Below, in pieces: positions 5,233 through 5,268 of a stretch of 5,268 nt of DNA; position 1 is the first letter of the stretch, and each line of letters begins with the position of its first letter. Source of the DNA: an uncultured Clostridium sp. (GTDB lineage Bacteria; Bacillota; Clostridia; Clostridiales; Clostridiaceae); contig NZ_CALEVF010000304.1 of the NCBI RefSeq assembly GCF_937920395.1, forward strand, positions 1 to 5,268. Direction: 5' to 3'. Below the pieces are notes generated by a model that saw only the letters and a program-made list of their open reading frames with translations, was not told the DNA's origin and ran no database searches. The position numbers and the translations under genes were made by a program.

Positions 5233-5268
5233 TGGCAGGGGTAGTAGGACTCGAACCTACAACCAATG
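5233..5268 (-). tRNA. tRNA 3' half, probably tRNA-Trp (cut by window edge)
   Basis: The minus strand shows the T arm GTAGG-TTCGAGT-CCTAC, the acceptor 3' strand TACCCCT, discriminator G73 and an encoded CCA (5235-5233). The acceptor implies a 5' strand AGGGGTA. A1-U72 with G73 and a GGGG acceptor resembles bacterial tRNA-Trp. The anticodon lies outside the window, so tRNA-Gln or a minor tRNA-Arg cannot be fully excluded, though Gln normally has U1-A72. Confidence 0.85.

Overview
This is a strongly AT-rich window, and every supported gene lies on the minus strand. The low-GC codon usage, GGAGG-type ribosome binding sites, consensus sigma-A promoter and T-box leader all point to a Firmicute, most likely an anaerobic clostridial relative. 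This is inferred from style and gene content; there is no taxonomic marker that fixes a genus.

Read in the direction of transcription (right to left), the window opens with the 3' end of a tRNA, probably tRNA-Trp, followed by an intrinsic terminator. Next comes a FAD/NAD(P)-dependent oxidoreductase of the type usually found beside anaerobic glycerol-3-phosphate dehydrogenase. Here it stands without those partners and looks shortened at its C-terminus. Almost immediately after its stop codon lies a near-perfect promoter (TTGACA, 17 bp, TATAAT). It drives a T-box leader of about 365 nt with a UGC (cysteine) specifier, a textbook antiterminator with a 7-nt bulge, and a competing terminator.

The T-box leader precedes cysK (O-acetylserine sulfhydrylase). 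Then follow cysE (serine O-acetyltransferase), queG (epoxyqueuosine reductase), a plsC-like acyltransferase, and the N-terminal part of nth (endonuclease III), which runs off the left edge. CysE acetylates serine and CysK replaces the acetyl group with sulfide, so the first two genes are the complete two-step cysteine pathway. It would be switched on when uncharged tRNA-Cys accumulates. The later genes are closely spaced (13, 38 and about 29 bp) with no visible terminator between them, so they may be read from the same transcript.

The window is mostly ordinary metabolism. The points most worth a second look are an array of decamer repeats in the T-box leader that copies the 5' strand of the predicted Stem I base, the G at the T-box variable position, the shortened orphan oxidoreductase feeding directly into the T-box, and an nth start that may be AUA rather than GUG. 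I saw no mobile element, CRISPR array or clearly novel multi-gene system.
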